Source: Limnochorda sp. L945t
GTDB lineage: Bacteria; Bacillota; Limnochordia; Limnochordales; Geochordaceae
Direction: 5' to 3'
DNA: 64,000 nucleotides
Assembly: GCF_035593305.1 (NCBI RefSeq)
Contig: NZ_CP141615.1
Coordinates: forward strand, 2,077,722-2,141,721
Shown here: positions 25,902 to 34,911 of the stretch, in pieces
How the letters are laid out: each line of letters opens with the position of its first letter
How positions within the stretch are numbered: position 1 is the first letter of the stretch
Notes under the pieces: model-generated
The model's input: only the letters and a program-made list of their open reading frames with translations
The model's database searches: none
What the model was told of the DNA's origin: nothing
Made by a program: the position numbers and the translations under genes

Positions 25902-27839
25902 TCACCGGCAAAGCGCACCCCACGTCGAGTGGGGCACGAGCAGCATCCCGCTCTGCGGGCCGAGGGTAAGGCGAAGCCGGCGCCCCCCGCTCACGCACCG
26001 GCCGGAGAGGAGGTCCACCCAGCGGGTGGCCCGGCCACGAGCGTGCCGCGCCCTGCCCACCTCCGCCAGATCGGCCATCTCCTCCCCGGGATCCACGGTC
26101 ACCGTCTCCCGCCCCTGGCTGCGGCTCACGACGCAAAGCGCCGCGCCGGCCGGCGGCCCGCCGCGCAAACGGCCGAAGGCTACCACGTCGCTGCTGCCCG
26201 CCACCTCGACCACGGCCAGGTCGCCGCGAGCAAGAGCCCCTACCTGCTTGCGAAGCCGGGCCAGCCGCCTCACCCACCGCCACGTCGGCAGGTCCTGGCG
26301 CCGCTCGTCCCAGGGGAAACATTGGCGGCAATCGGGGTCCTTCCCCCCCGTCATGCCGGCCTCGTCGCCATAGTAGACGGTGGGTAACCCCGGGAAGGCG
26401 GCCACGAACAGCATCATGGCCCGCACGGCCTGCGAACTCCCCCCGGCCGCCGTGCGCACCCGCTCCGTGTCGTGGCTGCCCAGGACGTTCATGAGGGTCA
26501 AGAAAGCGGGGGCCGGGTACGCCCGGGCCAGATGGCCCAGGCGCTGCCAGAGTTCGACCGGCCCGATGCTCCGGCGAACGAAGAAGTCGAGCAAGGCGTC
26601 GCGCAGGGGGTAGTTCATGACGGCGTCGAACTGCTCTCCGGACAAATACCCCGAGGCCTCGTGCCAGATCTCCCCGACGATGTACGCGTCGGGCTTGAGG
26701 CTCTTGACGAGCTTGCGCCACTCGGGCCAGAATCCCGGCTCGAGCTCGTTGGGCACGTCGAGCCGCCACCCGTCGGCCCCGAGCTCCATCCAGTACCGGG
26801 TGACCCGGAAGAGGTAGGCCCGTACCTCGGGATGCGCGGTGTTGAGCTTGGGCAGGTGGGGCAAGTTCCACCAGCAGGCGTACGACGGCGGGTCGCGGCG
26901 CAGGGGCCACTCGTACACGTAGTACCAGTGGAAATAGGGCGAGGCCGGCCCCTTCTCCGCCACGTCCCGGAATGCCCAAAACGTCTCCCCCGTATGGTTG
27001 AACACCGCGTCCAGGATCAGGCGCATCCCCCGGCGGTGCATTTCGTCGATGAGCCGCCGCACGGTCTCTTCCGTGCCGAGCGCCGGATCGACCGCGAGGT
27101 AGTCGGAGGCGTCGTAGCGATGGTTGGACGGCGCCTGCACGATGGGGTTGAGGTAGATCACGTCCACGCCGAGATGCTGCAGGTAGTCGAGCCGGCGCCG
27201 AATCCCCTCCAGATCCCCCCCGAAGAAGTTGGAAAAGGTGGGGGCGTCTCCCCAGGCGGCGACCCCCGGCGGGTCGTTGGCAGGGTCGCCGTTGTAAAAG
27301 CGGTCCGGGAAGATCTGGTACGCCACGCCCGTACGGGCCCACGCGGGGGTGACGAAGGCCGGCCGCTGCGCCAGGTCGACCGCCCACCACTCCCCGGGGC
27401 CGGGCATGGCCGCCGACGACCCTCTGGGCCCCCACCACACCGTCGCCGTCCCGGCGGGCGCCGCCTGTCCCGCCCCCCGCGGCCAGCGGCCGTCGGGGGC
27501 GCCCGCGCCCCCCGCCAGCTCGAGCCTTACCACGTACGACAACGCCGGACGCCGGGCTTCCACCTCGACCCGGTACCACCACGTCTCCTGGAGGTTGGCG
27601 ATCGGCGCGGCCGGCAGGCGCCGGAGCGACCCGTCGTCGAGCCACACCTCGAAGCGAAGCGGCCTCGGCCCCTCCCACGAAAAGCGCAAGAAGGCGTGCC
27701 GCTCGCCGCTGCGCACCACGTCGCCGCCTGGCGGCTGCGGGTCGTGGGAAAGGAACCCTGCCGGCTTCCACGTCACCAGAGCCCGCTGCTGCACTCCCGC
27801 CCGTGCCCCGTCGTCTGGTCGGAAGCGTATCGCTGCCAT
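25902..27839 (-). CDS. GH13 alpha-amylase-family glycosidase (neopullulanase/cyclomaltodextrinase-like)
   Basis: Alpha-glucan hydrolase, 645 residues, no signal peptide, so intracellular. Residues about 1-150 form an N-terminal beta domain of the kind seen in cyclomaltodextrinase and neopullulanase. The catalytic barrel follows with GVAYQIFPDRFYNGDPAND, region I DAVFNHTG, region II GWRLDVPNE (nucleophile D361), region III VGEIWHEASG (acid/base E390) and region IV NVLGSHDTER (D457). A C-terminal beta domain ends at LLVPHSTWGALCR. ATG 27839 lacks an obvious ribosome binding site. It is the first gene of the minus-strand series leading into glmM, which starts 22 bases downstream; perhaps it feeds glucose units from stored glucan into amino-sugar synthesis (inference). 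Confidence 0.92.
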   Translation of the reverse strand: MAAIRFRPDDGARAGVQQRALVTWKPAGFLSHDPQPPGGDVVRSGERHAFLRFSWEGPRPLRFEVWLDDGSLRRLPAAPIANLQETWWYRVEVEARRPALSYVVRLELAGGAGAPDGRWPRGAGQAAPAGTATVWWGPRGSSAAMPGPGEWWAVDLAQRPAFVTPAWARTGVAYQIFPDRFYNGDPANDPPGVAAWGDAPTFSNFFGGDLEGIRRRLDYLQHLGVDVIYLNPIVQAPSNHRYDASDYLAVDPALGTEETVRRLIDEMHRRGMRLILDAVFNHTGETFWAFRDVAEKGPASPYFHWYYVYEWPLRRDPPSYACWWNLPHLPKLNTAHPEVRAYLFRVTRYWMELGADGWRLDVPNELEPGFWPEWRKLVKSLKPDAYIVGEIWHEASGYLSGEQFDAVMNYPLRDALLDFFVRRSIGPVELWQRLGHLARAYPAPAFLTLMNVLGSHDTERVRTAAGGSSQAVRAMMLFVAAFPGLPTVYYGDEAGMTGGKDPDCRQCFPWDERRQDLPTWRWVRRLARLRKQVGALARGDLAVVEVAGSSDVVAFGRLRGGPPAGAALCVVSRSQGRETVTVDPGEEMADLAEVGRARHARGRATRWVDLLSGRCVSGGRRLRLTLGPQSGMLLVPHSTWGALCR

Positions 27840-28093
27840 ACTATTCGGTATCGTGTCTCCATCTCCAAACGAGTAGCTGCGGCGCGCCGCACGGGCTCAC
27901 CGGGCGGCCAGGCGCCTCTCTTCGAGGCGGACGGGCCCTGTCCTGCTGCCCCCGGAGCGAGCGGGCGGCCTCTCCTGAACGGGCGGGCGGCCCGGGCAGG
28001 CATCCCGGGCCCATGGGGCGAAGTTGCGGGCTGCGCCTGTCAATGGTCACGCACTCTGCCAACGGGCACGAAACGAGGAGGGATTCGACAGCC

Positions 28094-29194
28094 GTGGCTG
28101 ATGCTTCCCCGCTCACGATCTCCCCGCAGACCCTGGAGCTGTTGCGAGAGCTGACCGAGGCGGCCGGGGTCCCCGGCTTCGAGGATCCGGTGCGCGCGGT
28201 GATGCGCCGCCACCTGGAAGGCTCGGGCGAACTCGTCCGGGACGCCATCGGTAGCGTAGCGGCCGTGCACCGGGGCAGCGCCGAACGCCCCCGGATCCTG
28301 ATGGCCGGCCACATGGACGAAGTGGGCTTCATGGTCGGATCCGTGACCGACGAGGGCTTCCTCCGCTTCCAGACGCTCGGCGGGTGGTGGGAGCAGGTGA
28401 TGCTGGCCCAGCGTGTCACGGTCCTGGGCGAGAAAGGGCCGGTACCCGGAGTCGTCGGGAGCAAGCCGCCCCACATCCTGTCGCCCGAAGACCGCAAGAA
28501 GGTCGTGGAGAAGAAGGAGATGTTCATCGACGTGGGGGCCTCTGACCGGGCCGAGGTCGAGGCCATGGGGATCCGGCCCGGCGACCCGGTGGTGCCGGCC
28601 ACCTCCTTCACGCTCCTGGCAGGCGGCAGGCGGGCGCTGGCCAAGGCCTTCGACAACCGGGTGGGCTGCGCGCTGGCCGTCGAGGTGCTCCGCCGCAGCG
28701 CGTCCGGGCCCGGCCACCCCAATACGCTCATCGCGGGCGCCACGGTGCAGGAGGAAGTAGGCCTGCGAGGGGCGGCCACCCTCGCGGAGCTGAGCCAGCC
28801 CGACGTGGCCTTCGCCCTGGAGGTCTCCATCGCGGGCGACACCCCCGGCGTCAAGCCCGAGGAAGCCCAGTCGAAGCTGGGCAAGGGGCCGGCCATCACG
28901 CTGTACGACGCGTCCATGGTACCGCACCGCAAGCTGCGCGACTTCGTCGTGGAGACGGCGAAAGAGGCCGGGATCCCGTACCAGTTCGACCTGATGCCCG
29001 GCGGAGGGACCGACGCGGGGCGGTTCCACCTCTGGCGCCGGGGCGTACCCTCCCTGGTGATCGGCGTCCCCGCCCGCTACATCCACACGGGTTCGAGCAT
29101 CATCGACCTGTCGGACTTCGAGGCGGCCGCCCGTCTCATGACGGAAGTGGTGCGCCGCCTCGACGCAACCATTCTCGACGGCCTGCTCTCCTGA
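28094..29194 (+). CDS. M42 family metallopeptidase (glutamyl aminopeptidase/FrvX type)
   Basis: Di-metal aminopeptidase of the tetrahedral TET type, or a cellulase-like FrvX protein; about 366 residues. Metal-binding motifs appear in order: LMAGHMDEVGFMV, AFDNRVGCALAVEVL, ATVQEEVGLRGAATLA (catalytic Glu pair), ALEVSIAGDTPG and the C-terminal ARYIHTGSSIIDLSDFE with the last His ligand. GTG 28094 follows GAGGAGGG by about 11 bases; the frame is open further upstream to 27803 but that region overlaps the divergent amylase start and reads as low-complexity arginine/serine sequence. The 254-base gap before it shows no clear promoter. A strong terminator follows, so it appears monocistronic. Confidence 0.93.
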   Translation: MADASPLTISPQTLELLRELTEAAGVPGFEDPVRAVMRRHLEGSGELVRDAIGSVAAVHRGSAERPRILMAGHMDEVGFMVGSVTDEGFLRFQTLGGWWEQVMLAQRVTVLGEKGPVPGVVGSKPPHILSPEDRKKVVEKKEMFIDVGASDRAEVEAMGIRPGDPVVPATSFTLLAGGRRALAKAFDNRVGCALAVEVLRRSASGPGHPNTLIAGATVQEEVGLRGAATLAELSQPDVAFALEVSIAGDTPGVKPEEAQSKLGKGPAITLYDASMVPHRKLRDFVVETAKEAGIPYQFDLMPGGGTDAGRFHLWRRGVPSLVIGVPARYIHTGSSIIDLSDFEAAARLMTEVVRRLDATILDGLLS

Positions 29195-29212
29195 CCGCCG
29201 AGAGCCCGCGCA

Positions 29213-29246
29213 GGACAGGCGCCCCGGCGGGGGCGCCTGTCCTTTT
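29213..29246 (+). terminator. Rho-independent terminator after the M42 peptidase
   Basis: A perfect 13-base stem, GGACAGGCGCCCC (29213-29225) and GGGGCGCCTGTCC (29230-29242), with a GGCG loop followed by TTTT. It lies 18 bases after the peptidase stop codon and is the clearest intrinsic terminator in the window. Confidence 0.93.
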
Positions 29247-29281
29247 CCACCGGTGGCACGCGTGCGACCCCAGGAGGTCGT

Positions 29282-29362
29282 ATGCGGTTTCAAAAACATG
29301 AGGAAATCGACGTTCTTTTTCCGCCATCGACCGCGTTGAACAGCGATCGACCAGCGTGGTAA
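29282..29362 (+). CDS. Possible 26-residue small protein
   Basis: ATG 29282 is preceded four bases away by a perfect AGGAGG and opens a 26-codon frame beginning MRFQKHEEIDVLF and ending PAW before TAA at 29360. Its codons are much richer in A+T than neighbouring genes. No family is recognised. The candidate promoter at 29336-29365 overlaps its 3' end, so the two would not belong to the same transcript, and no promoter is visible between the terminator and this frame. It may be chance. Confidence 0.25.
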   Translation: MRFQKHEEIDVLFPPSTALNSDRPAW

Positions 29363-29365
29363 GAT
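29336..29365 (+). promoter_or_regulatory. Candidate promoter of the carbohydrate cluster
   Basis: TTGAAC (29336-29341), 18 bases, TAAGAT (29360-29365), with transcription predicted to start near 29372 and an 86-base leader before the TTG start at 29458. The surrounding 100 bases are the only A+T-rich stretch in this 263-base gap. Confidence 0.55.
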
Positions 29366-29457
29366 GATTCCAGACCGACTCCACATCGCGGTAACCGTCG
29401 TCGCACGCTCCAGCCACCTCACCCCGCTTCTCCGTTCGTTCTAAGGGGGGGAGCTTC

Positions 29458-31968
29458 TTGAAGGCCGTCGTCATGGCCGGCGGAGAAGGTTCGAGGCTTC
29501 GTCCCCTCACCGTACAGCGGCCCAAGCCCATGGTTCCCGTCGCCAACAAGCCCATCCTCGCTCACATCGTGGAGCTGCTGCGCCGCCACCAGTTCACCGA
29601 CATCCGGGCCACGCTGCACTACCTGGGGGACGACATTCGTAGCCATTTCGCCGATGGTGCCGAGTTCGGCGTGCGGATCAGTTACTCGGTCGAAGAGTCG
29701 CCCATGGGCACGGCCGGCAGCGTCAAGCTGTGCGAGGAGTTCGTCGGGCAGGAGCCGTTCCTCGTCATCAGCGGGGACGCGCTCACGGACATCGATCTGG
29801 CAGCGGCCACGGCGTTCCACAAGCAGCGCGGGGCGCTGGCGACCCTGGTGCTCACCCGCGTGGAAAACCCCCTGGAGTACGGGATCGTCGTCACCGACGA
29901 CGAGGGCCGGATCCAGCGGTTCCTGGAAAAGCCGAGCTGGGGTGAGGTCTTCTCCGATACGGTCAACTCCGGCATCTACATCCTGGAGCCCGAGGTGCTC
30001 CGGTACATCGAGCCGGGCCGGGCGGTCGACTTCAGCCAGGACGTCTTCCCCGTCCTGCTCAAGAAGAAAGCGCCCCTCTTCGGCTTCGTGTCGAGCGGCT
30101 ACTGGTGCGACGTCGGTAACATCGGCGCCTACCGCATGGCGCACGACCACGTGCTGGAGGGCCTGGTCCAGGTCGACGTCGACGGCCGCCGCATCAACGA
30201 CGTGTGGATGGGCCGCGACGTGGTCATCGACGCGACGGCCGAGATCCGGGGGCCGGCCATTATCGGCGATAACTGCCGGATCGGGCCGGGCGCCCGCATC
30301 CTGGGCTACACGGTACTGGGGAGCAACTGCATCGTCGAAGAGCAGGCGACGATCCAGCGTTCCATCGTCTGGCACGGGGTGTTCGTGGGGAGGGGCGCGC
30401 ACGTCTCGGGAGCCATCCTCGGCCAGCAGGTGGCCGTCGACCGCGGCTGCGTGATCGGCGAAGGGGCCGTCGTCGGCGATCGCAGCGTCCTGCGCCAGGG
30501 AGCCAAGGTGGCACCCCAGGTCAAGGTCTGGCCCAACAAGGTAGTCGAAGCCGGCGCCCGGGTCAACATGAGCGTCATCTGGGGCTCGGCGTGGCACGAG
30601 TCGCTTTTCCGGGATCGGGGCGTCTCGGGCCTGACCAACGTCGAGATGACCCCGGAGTTCGCGGTGCGCCTGGCCGCCGCGTTTGGCACGTACCTGGGCA
30701 AGGGGACCGTCGTGACGACCAGCCGCGACGAACACCCTGCCTCCCGCATGATCCTGCGGTCGCTCATCGTGGGCTTCTTGACGGTGGGGACCAGCGTGCA
30801 GGATCTCCGCTCCACGCCGCTCACCATCGCCCGGCGGGCCGTCCCCGTGCTGGGCGCGGCCGGAGGGGTGCACGTGCGCGTCGACCCGCGGGATCCCTCC
30901 TCCACCCTGGTGGAGCTGCTGGACCACCGGGGCATCAACGTGCACCGGTCGGCCGAGCGCAAGATCGAGTCCCTGTTTTTCCGGGAGGAGTTCCGGCGCA
31001 CCCCGGCCGAGGAGGTCGGGAGGCTGGACTTTCCGGCCCGGGTCCTGGAGAGCTACACCGAGGCTTTCTTCGACTTCATCGACGCGCCCCGCATCGCCCG
31101 CCGCCGCTTCAAGATCGTGGTCGACTACGCGTACGGCCGGCTCTCCATGGTCGTGCCGGGCCTGCTCGCCCGCCTCGGGTGCGAGGTCATCGCGCTCCAC
31201 CCGTACCCCGATCCCCGCAGGGCGCCCCGTTCCCGGGAAGACCGGGCCCGCATGCTCGTGGAGCTCGGGCAGGCCGTCGCCATGCTGGGAGCGGACCTCG
31301 GCGCCCTCATCGACGACGACGGGGAGCGGCTCTTCCTGGTCGACGAGCAGGGCCGCACGGTCTCGGAGGAGATCCTGCTGGCCTTGATGACCCGGATCGC
31401 CCTGGAAGGGCGGCCTTCGGGCAGCACGGTGGGAGTGCCCGTCAGCGCGCCCAGCATCGTGGACCAGATTGCCGCCGAGCGGGGAGCGCAGGTGCTGCGC
31501 ACCAAGCACGAGGCGAGGGCGCTCATGCATCTGGCCGCCGCCCACCGGGACAACATGGTGATCGCAGGCAACACGCAGGGAGGGTTCATCTTCCCCGCGT
31601 TCCACCCGACGCAAGATGCCCTGGTCGCCCTGGCGAGGGTCCTCATGGCGCTGGCCGACGGCGGCCGGCTGTCGGAGCTGGTGGCGCAGGTGCCCGACTT
31701 CTACCTCCAGGAACAGGCCATCGAGTGCCCCTGGGAGTACAAGGGGCGGGTCATGCGGCTGCTCGCCCGGGAGGCCGGCACGGCCAGGGAGGCCGAGTAC
31801 ATCGACGGCATCAAGATGTTTTACGACCGGGGCTGGGTGCTGGCCTTGCCCGACGCCTCCGAACCGGTCTTCCACCTCATCGCGGAGGGGAAGAGCCGCT
31901 CGGACGTCGAGGAGCTCATCGGCCGCTACGCCACCCGCATCCAGGAACTGCAAAAGAAAGGGGCCTGA
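29458..31968 (+). CDS. Sugar nucleotidyltransferase fused to left-handed beta helix and a degenerate phosphomannomutase-like domain
   Basis: 836 residues. Residues 1-235 are a nucleotidyltransferase (MKAVVMAGGEGSRLRPLT, RPKPMVPVANKP, FLVISGDALTDID, NSGIYILEPEVL) that activates a sugar-1-phosphate. Residues about 250-365 are hexapeptide repeats (IGDNCRIGPGARIL). Residues about 375-830 resemble phosphomannomutase, but every catalytic loop is altered: ASHNP is replaced by VDPRDPSS near residue 475, the metal loop is DDDGER near 620 rather than DGDADR, GEESGH is NTQGGF, and RPSGTEP is LPDASEP near 800. The last domain is therefore probably not a mutase and may have a structural or regulatory role. 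TTG 29458 has the strong site AAGGGGGGGAG. The stop overlaps the next start (TGATG). Often annotated as mannose-1-phosphate guanylyltransferase, but the nucleotide and sugar cannot be told from sequence. Confidence 0.85.
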   Translation: MKAVVMAGGEGSRLRPLTVQRPKPMVPVANKPILAHIVELLRRHQFTDIRATLHYLGDDIRSHFADGAEFGVRISYSVEESPMGTAGSVKLCEEFVGQEPFLVISGDALTDIDLAAATAFHKQRGALATLVLTRVENPLEYGIVVTDDEGRIQRFLEKPSWGEVFSDTVNSGIYILEPEVLRYIEPGRAVDFSQDVFPVLLKKKAPLFGFVSSGYWCDVGNIGAYRMAHDHVLEGLVQVDVDGRRINDVWMGRDVVIDATAEIRGPAIIGDNCRIGPGARILGYTVLGSNCIVEEQATIQRSIVWHGVFVGRGAHVSGAILGQQVAVDRGCVIGEGAVVGDRSVLRQGAKVAPQVKVWPNKVVEAGARVNMSVIWGSAWHESLFRDRGVSGLTNVEMTPEFAVRLAAAFGTYLGKGTVVTTSRDEHPASRMILRSLIVGFLTVGTSVQDLRSTPLTIARRAVPVLGAAGGVHVRVDPRDPSSTLVELLDHRGINVHRSAERKIESLFFREEFRRTPAEEVGRLDFPARVLESYTEAFFDFIDAPRIARRRFKIVVDYAYGRLSMVVPGLLARLGCEVIALHPYPDPRRAPRSREDRARMLVELGQAVAMLGADLGALIDDDGERLFLVDEQGRTVSEEILLALMTRIALEGRPSGSTVGVPVSAPSIVDQIAAERGAQVLRTKHEARALMHLAAAHRDNMVIAGNTQGGFIFPAFHPTQDALVALARVLMALADGGRLSELVAQVPDFYLQEQAIECPWEYKGRVMRLLAREAGTAREAEYIDGIKMFYDRGWVLALPDASEPVFHLIAEGKSRSDVEELIGRYATRIQELQKKGA

Positions 31969-33398
31969 TGGGTGTGGAAGCGCTGCGGGCGCCGGATCGC
32001 CATACCCTTTCGCCCGAGACGGCCGTCTTCACCTTGCTCTCGTTCGAGGGGCCCGACCTGTACAGCAGGGCCGGCGGGCTCGGGGTACGGGTGACCCAGC
32101 TGGCGAGCGCGCTGGCGCGAGCCGGGTACCACACCCATCTCGTCTTCGTCGGGGACCCGGCGGCACCGGGGATGGAGGTGCAGGAGGAGGGGCGTCTGCA
32201 TCTGCACCGCTGGTGCCAGTGGATCAGCCGGTACTATCCGCAGGGAGTGTACGAAGGCGAAGATGCCAAGCGCTATGACTTCGACGAAACCGTGCCCGAC
32301 TTCGTGACGGGCCAGATCGCCCGCCGGGCGGTCGAACAGGGCAAGGTCCTGGTCGTGCTGGCCGAAGAGTGGCACACCGCCCACACCGTCTGTGAACTGA
32401 GCGACCGCCTGTGGGGCGCCGGGCTGCGGCACCACGCCCTGCTCGCCTGGAACGCCAACAACACGATGGGGTTCGACCGCATCAACTGGGGCCGGCTGGG
32501 CTACGTGACCACCGTCACGACCGTGAGCCGGTACATGAAGCACGTGATGTGGGGCCGGGGCATCAATCCGGTCGTGATTCCCAACGGGATCGCCGACGAA
32601 GCGTTGCGCCCCGTGCCTCCCCGGTCGGTCGGAGTGCTGCGCAAGGGCCTCGAGGGGGCCGGCGGAAGGGTGCTGCTCGTCAAGGTCGGGCGCTTCGACC
32701 CCGACAAGCGGTGGCTGATGGCCGTGGAGGCGGTGGCCCTGCTCAAGGGGCAGGGCATGGCGCCCAAGATGGTCATCCGGGGCGGGATCGAGCCGCACGA
32801 GCGAGAGGTGCTGGAGCGGGCGTCCGGGCTGGGACTGAGGACGATGCCGGTCCATCTCGAGAGCCACGCGACCCCCTCCGAGCTGGCCCAGGTGATCTCC
32901 GCCCATCCGGAGGTCGACGTCTTCCAGCTCAAGTTCTTCGTCTCCGACAACCTGCTGCGGACGCTCTACCAGGCGGCGGATGCGGTGCTCGCCAACAGCG
33001 GTATCGAGCCGTTCGGGCTGGTGGGGCTCGAGGTCATGGGCGCCGGCGGCTTGCCGATCACGGGGGCCACGGGCGAGGATTACGCCATCGCCTATCACAA
33101 CGCCATCGTGCTCGAGACCGACGATCCGCGCGAAATCGCCTACCACGTGCGCCGGGTCGTGGACGACCCGGCTTTGAGCCAACAGCTGCGGGAAAACGGG
33201 CGGGCGACGGCGGCCCGATATACCTGGTCGCGCGTGCTGCCCATCCTGGTGGACCGCCTGCAGTTCGCGGCGGAGCAGCAGCGCCTGGTGTGGCCCCGGC
33301 TCCGGTCGACGAGGGAGGACGGAGGAGGGGGCCGCAGCAGGCCCGAGGGTGCGGGCGAGGTGAAAGAGGCGGCGGCCGCGCTAGAGGAGGTCCGGTAG
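31968..33398 (+). CDS. GT4-family glycosyltransferase
   Basis: A GT-B fold transferase, 476 residues, no membrane segment. The N-terminal donor-side glycine loop is SRAGGLGVRVTQLASALARA, the first C-domain strand is LLVKVGRFDPDKRW, and the C-terminal NSGIEPFGLVGLEVMGAGG carries the EX7E motif of retaining GT4 enzymes. The layout resembles glycogen/sucrose synthase relatives. The last about 40 residues are a charged Gly/Glu/Arg tail. It starts on the last base of the preceding stop codon and is followed two bases after its own stop by the GH57 gene, so the three proteins are likely made in step. It probably builds an alpha-linked glucan or glycoside from the sugar nucleotide made by its neighbour (inference). 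Confidence 0.85.
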   Translation: MGVEALRAPDRHTLSPETAVFTLLSFEGPDLYSRAGGLGVRVTQLASALARAGYHTHLVFVGDPAAPGMEVQEEGRLHLHRWCQWISRYYPQGVYEGEDAKRYDFDETVPDFVTGQIARRAVEQGKVLVVLAEEWHTAHTVCELSDRLWGAGLRHHALLAWNANNTMGFDRINWGRLGYVTTVTTVSRYMKHVMWGRGINPVVIPNGIADEALRPVPPRSVGVLRKGLEGAGGRVLLVKVGRFDPDKRWLMAVEAVALLKGQGMAPKMVIRGGIEPHEREVLERASGLGLRTMPVHLESHATPSELAQVISAHPEVDVFQLKFFVSDNLLRTLYQAADAVLANSGIEPFGLVGLEVMGAGGLPITGATGEDYAIAYHNAIVLETDDPREIAYHVRRVVDDPALSQQLRENGRATAARYTWSRVLPILVDRLQFAAEQQRLVWPRLRSTREDGGGGRSRPEGAGEVKEAAAALEEVR

Positions 33399-33400
33399 CC

Positions 33401-34840
33401 GTGGCCCAGCACCTGGTGATCTACACGGTCATCCACCAGCCCAGGCGCCTCAAGCTGCCGGCCCAGCCCATCCCCAAAGGGGCGGTCCCCGCCGACATCG
33501 AACGCTGCCTGTTCGACGAGCGCATGAACCGCCGGTATCTGGAGAAGGTTGCGGCCACCTGCTACCACCCGGCCACCGAGATGTTCCTCGAGCTGGCCGA
33601 CCGGGGGCTCAAGTTCAGCGTCGGTTTCTCGTGGTCGTTCTTGCGGCAGGCGCAGATGTGGGACGAGGCGCTCATGGAGAAACTCCGGCGCCTGGCCCGC
33701 CACCCCAACGTGGAAGTCATCAACGTGGAGCCGTACCACAGCTTCCTCTTCTACGTCGACATGGACGCCTTCGTGCGACGGATGCGGGAAACGGCGGAGA
33801 TGCTTCGCAAGCTGTTCGACCTGCGCTCGCCCGTCGCCGTGACCGACACGACCGAGATGTTCATGGCCAACGACATCTACTTCGCGCTGGCGCAGGCGGG
33901 CTTCCGGGGGGCGCTCATGGACGGCAGGCCGTGGGTGCTCGGGTGGCGACAGCCCAGCTATCTGTACCACTATACCCGGCGTCTGTACCTGCTCACCCGT
34001 CACTACCAGCTGAGCGACGACGTCGGCTACCGCTTTTCCAACCGCTCGTGGGCCCTGTGGCCGCTGTACGCGGACACGTACGCCCGGTGGATCGCCGAGG
34101 CATCAGGCGACGTGGTGACCGTCGGGTGGGACTACGAGACGTTCGGCGAGCACCACTGGAAGGAGACCGGCATCTTCGACTTCATGCGGGCGCTGCCCCG
34201 GGAACTCGAGCGCCAGGGCGTCGAGACGCTCTTGCCCGGCGAAGCCATCGCGAGGCTGCGGGATCGCAGCCACCACCTTCCCCTGCCCGCCTTTCCCACC
34301 ACCTGGGCGGGCGAGGGCGGCGTGGGTTTTTTCCTGGGAAATGGCGCGCAGCAGGCGGTCTTCCAGCTCATGCATCACGTCTATCACAAGGCGCTGCTCA
34401 CCCAGGATCCGGCCATCATCGATCTCGCGATGTGGCTGCTCCAGTCGGACAACCTGCACCTGATCCAGTGGTTCGGGCGCAGCGGCTCGGAGGCCGAGGT
34501 CTCGGCCTACTTCACGCCCCGGGAATGGTGGCGCCTCGGACCTCACGGGATCATCCACGAGATCCAGCAGGTGTTTCGTAACTTCCTGGTCGCCATGGAC
34601 GCCTACCTCACCCACGAGGTGCGCTACCTCCCCGGCGAGCAGCCCCCGCCGGTCAACCGGCGCCGGCGCGCCCGGCCCGAGCTCCCGCCCATCGCCCCGC
34701 TCGTCCCCGGCAGCGAAGCGGCCGCCGGCAGCACCGACGGGCGGCGGGAAGCGGCGGCCGCGCTGCAGGCACCGAGAAGCGTGGCGGCCAACAGCCGCGA
34801 GACCCCCGCACGAGCCCGAGCCAGGGCCAGAGGCGCCTGA
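33401..34840 (+). CDS. GH57-family glycoside hydrolase/transglycosylase
   Basis: 479 residues, cytoplasmic. GH57 region 1 is IHQPRRLKLP, the nucleophile region is VTDTTEMFMANDIYFAL (E152) and the acid/base region is VGWDYETFGEHHWKETGIFD (D244), so catalysis looks intact. Related proteins are alpha-amylases or branching-type enzymes of thermophiles. The C-terminal about 60 residues (PVNRRRRARPELPP onward) are Arg/Ala-rich and unlikely to fold. GTG 33401 follows GAGGAGG, which lies in the 3' end of the glycosyltransferase gene. It is last in the three-gene carbohydrate cluster. A short GCGCC/GGCGC hairpin follows the stop codon at 34832-34846, followed further on by TTTTT, and might be a weak terminator. 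Confidence 0.87.
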   Translation: MAQHLVIYTVIHQPRRLKLPAQPIPKGAVPADIERCLFDERMNRRYLEKVAATCYHPATEMFLELADRGLKFSVGFSWSFLRQAQMWDEALMEKLRRLARHPNVEVINVEPYHSFLFYVDMDAFVRRMRETAEMLRKLFDLRSPVAVTDTTEMFMANDIYFALAQAGFRGALMDGRPWVLGWRQPSYLYHYTRRLYLLTRHYQLSDDVGYRFSNRSWALWPLYADTYARWIAEASGDVVTVGWDYETFGEHHWKETGIFDFMRALPRELERQGVETLLPGEAIARLRDRSHHLPLPAFPTTWAGEGGVGFFLGNGAQQAVFQLMHHVYHKALLTQDPAIIDLAMWLLQSDNLHLIQWFGRSGSEAEVSAYFTPREWWRLGPHGIIHEIQQVFRNFLVAMDAYLTHEVRYLPGEQPPPVNRRRRARPELPPIAPLVPGSEAAAGSTDGRREAAAALQAPRSVAANSRETPARARARARGA

Positions 34841-34861
34841 AAGGCGCGTAAGCCCGCGTTT

Positions 34862-34891
34862 TTCGAACCCGCCCGCCCTTTGTGGTACAAT
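34862..34891 (+). promoter_or_regulatory. Extended -10 promoter of the two-component operon
   Basis: TGGTACAAT (34883-34891) is a good extended -10 element (TGnTAnnnT), with TTCGAA 18 bases upstream at 34862-34867 as a weak -35. Transcription is expected from about 34898, giving a leader of about 50 bases before the kinase start. Confidence 0.6.
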
Positions 34892-34911
34892 GAACGAGGT
34901 GTGAGGTTTAC

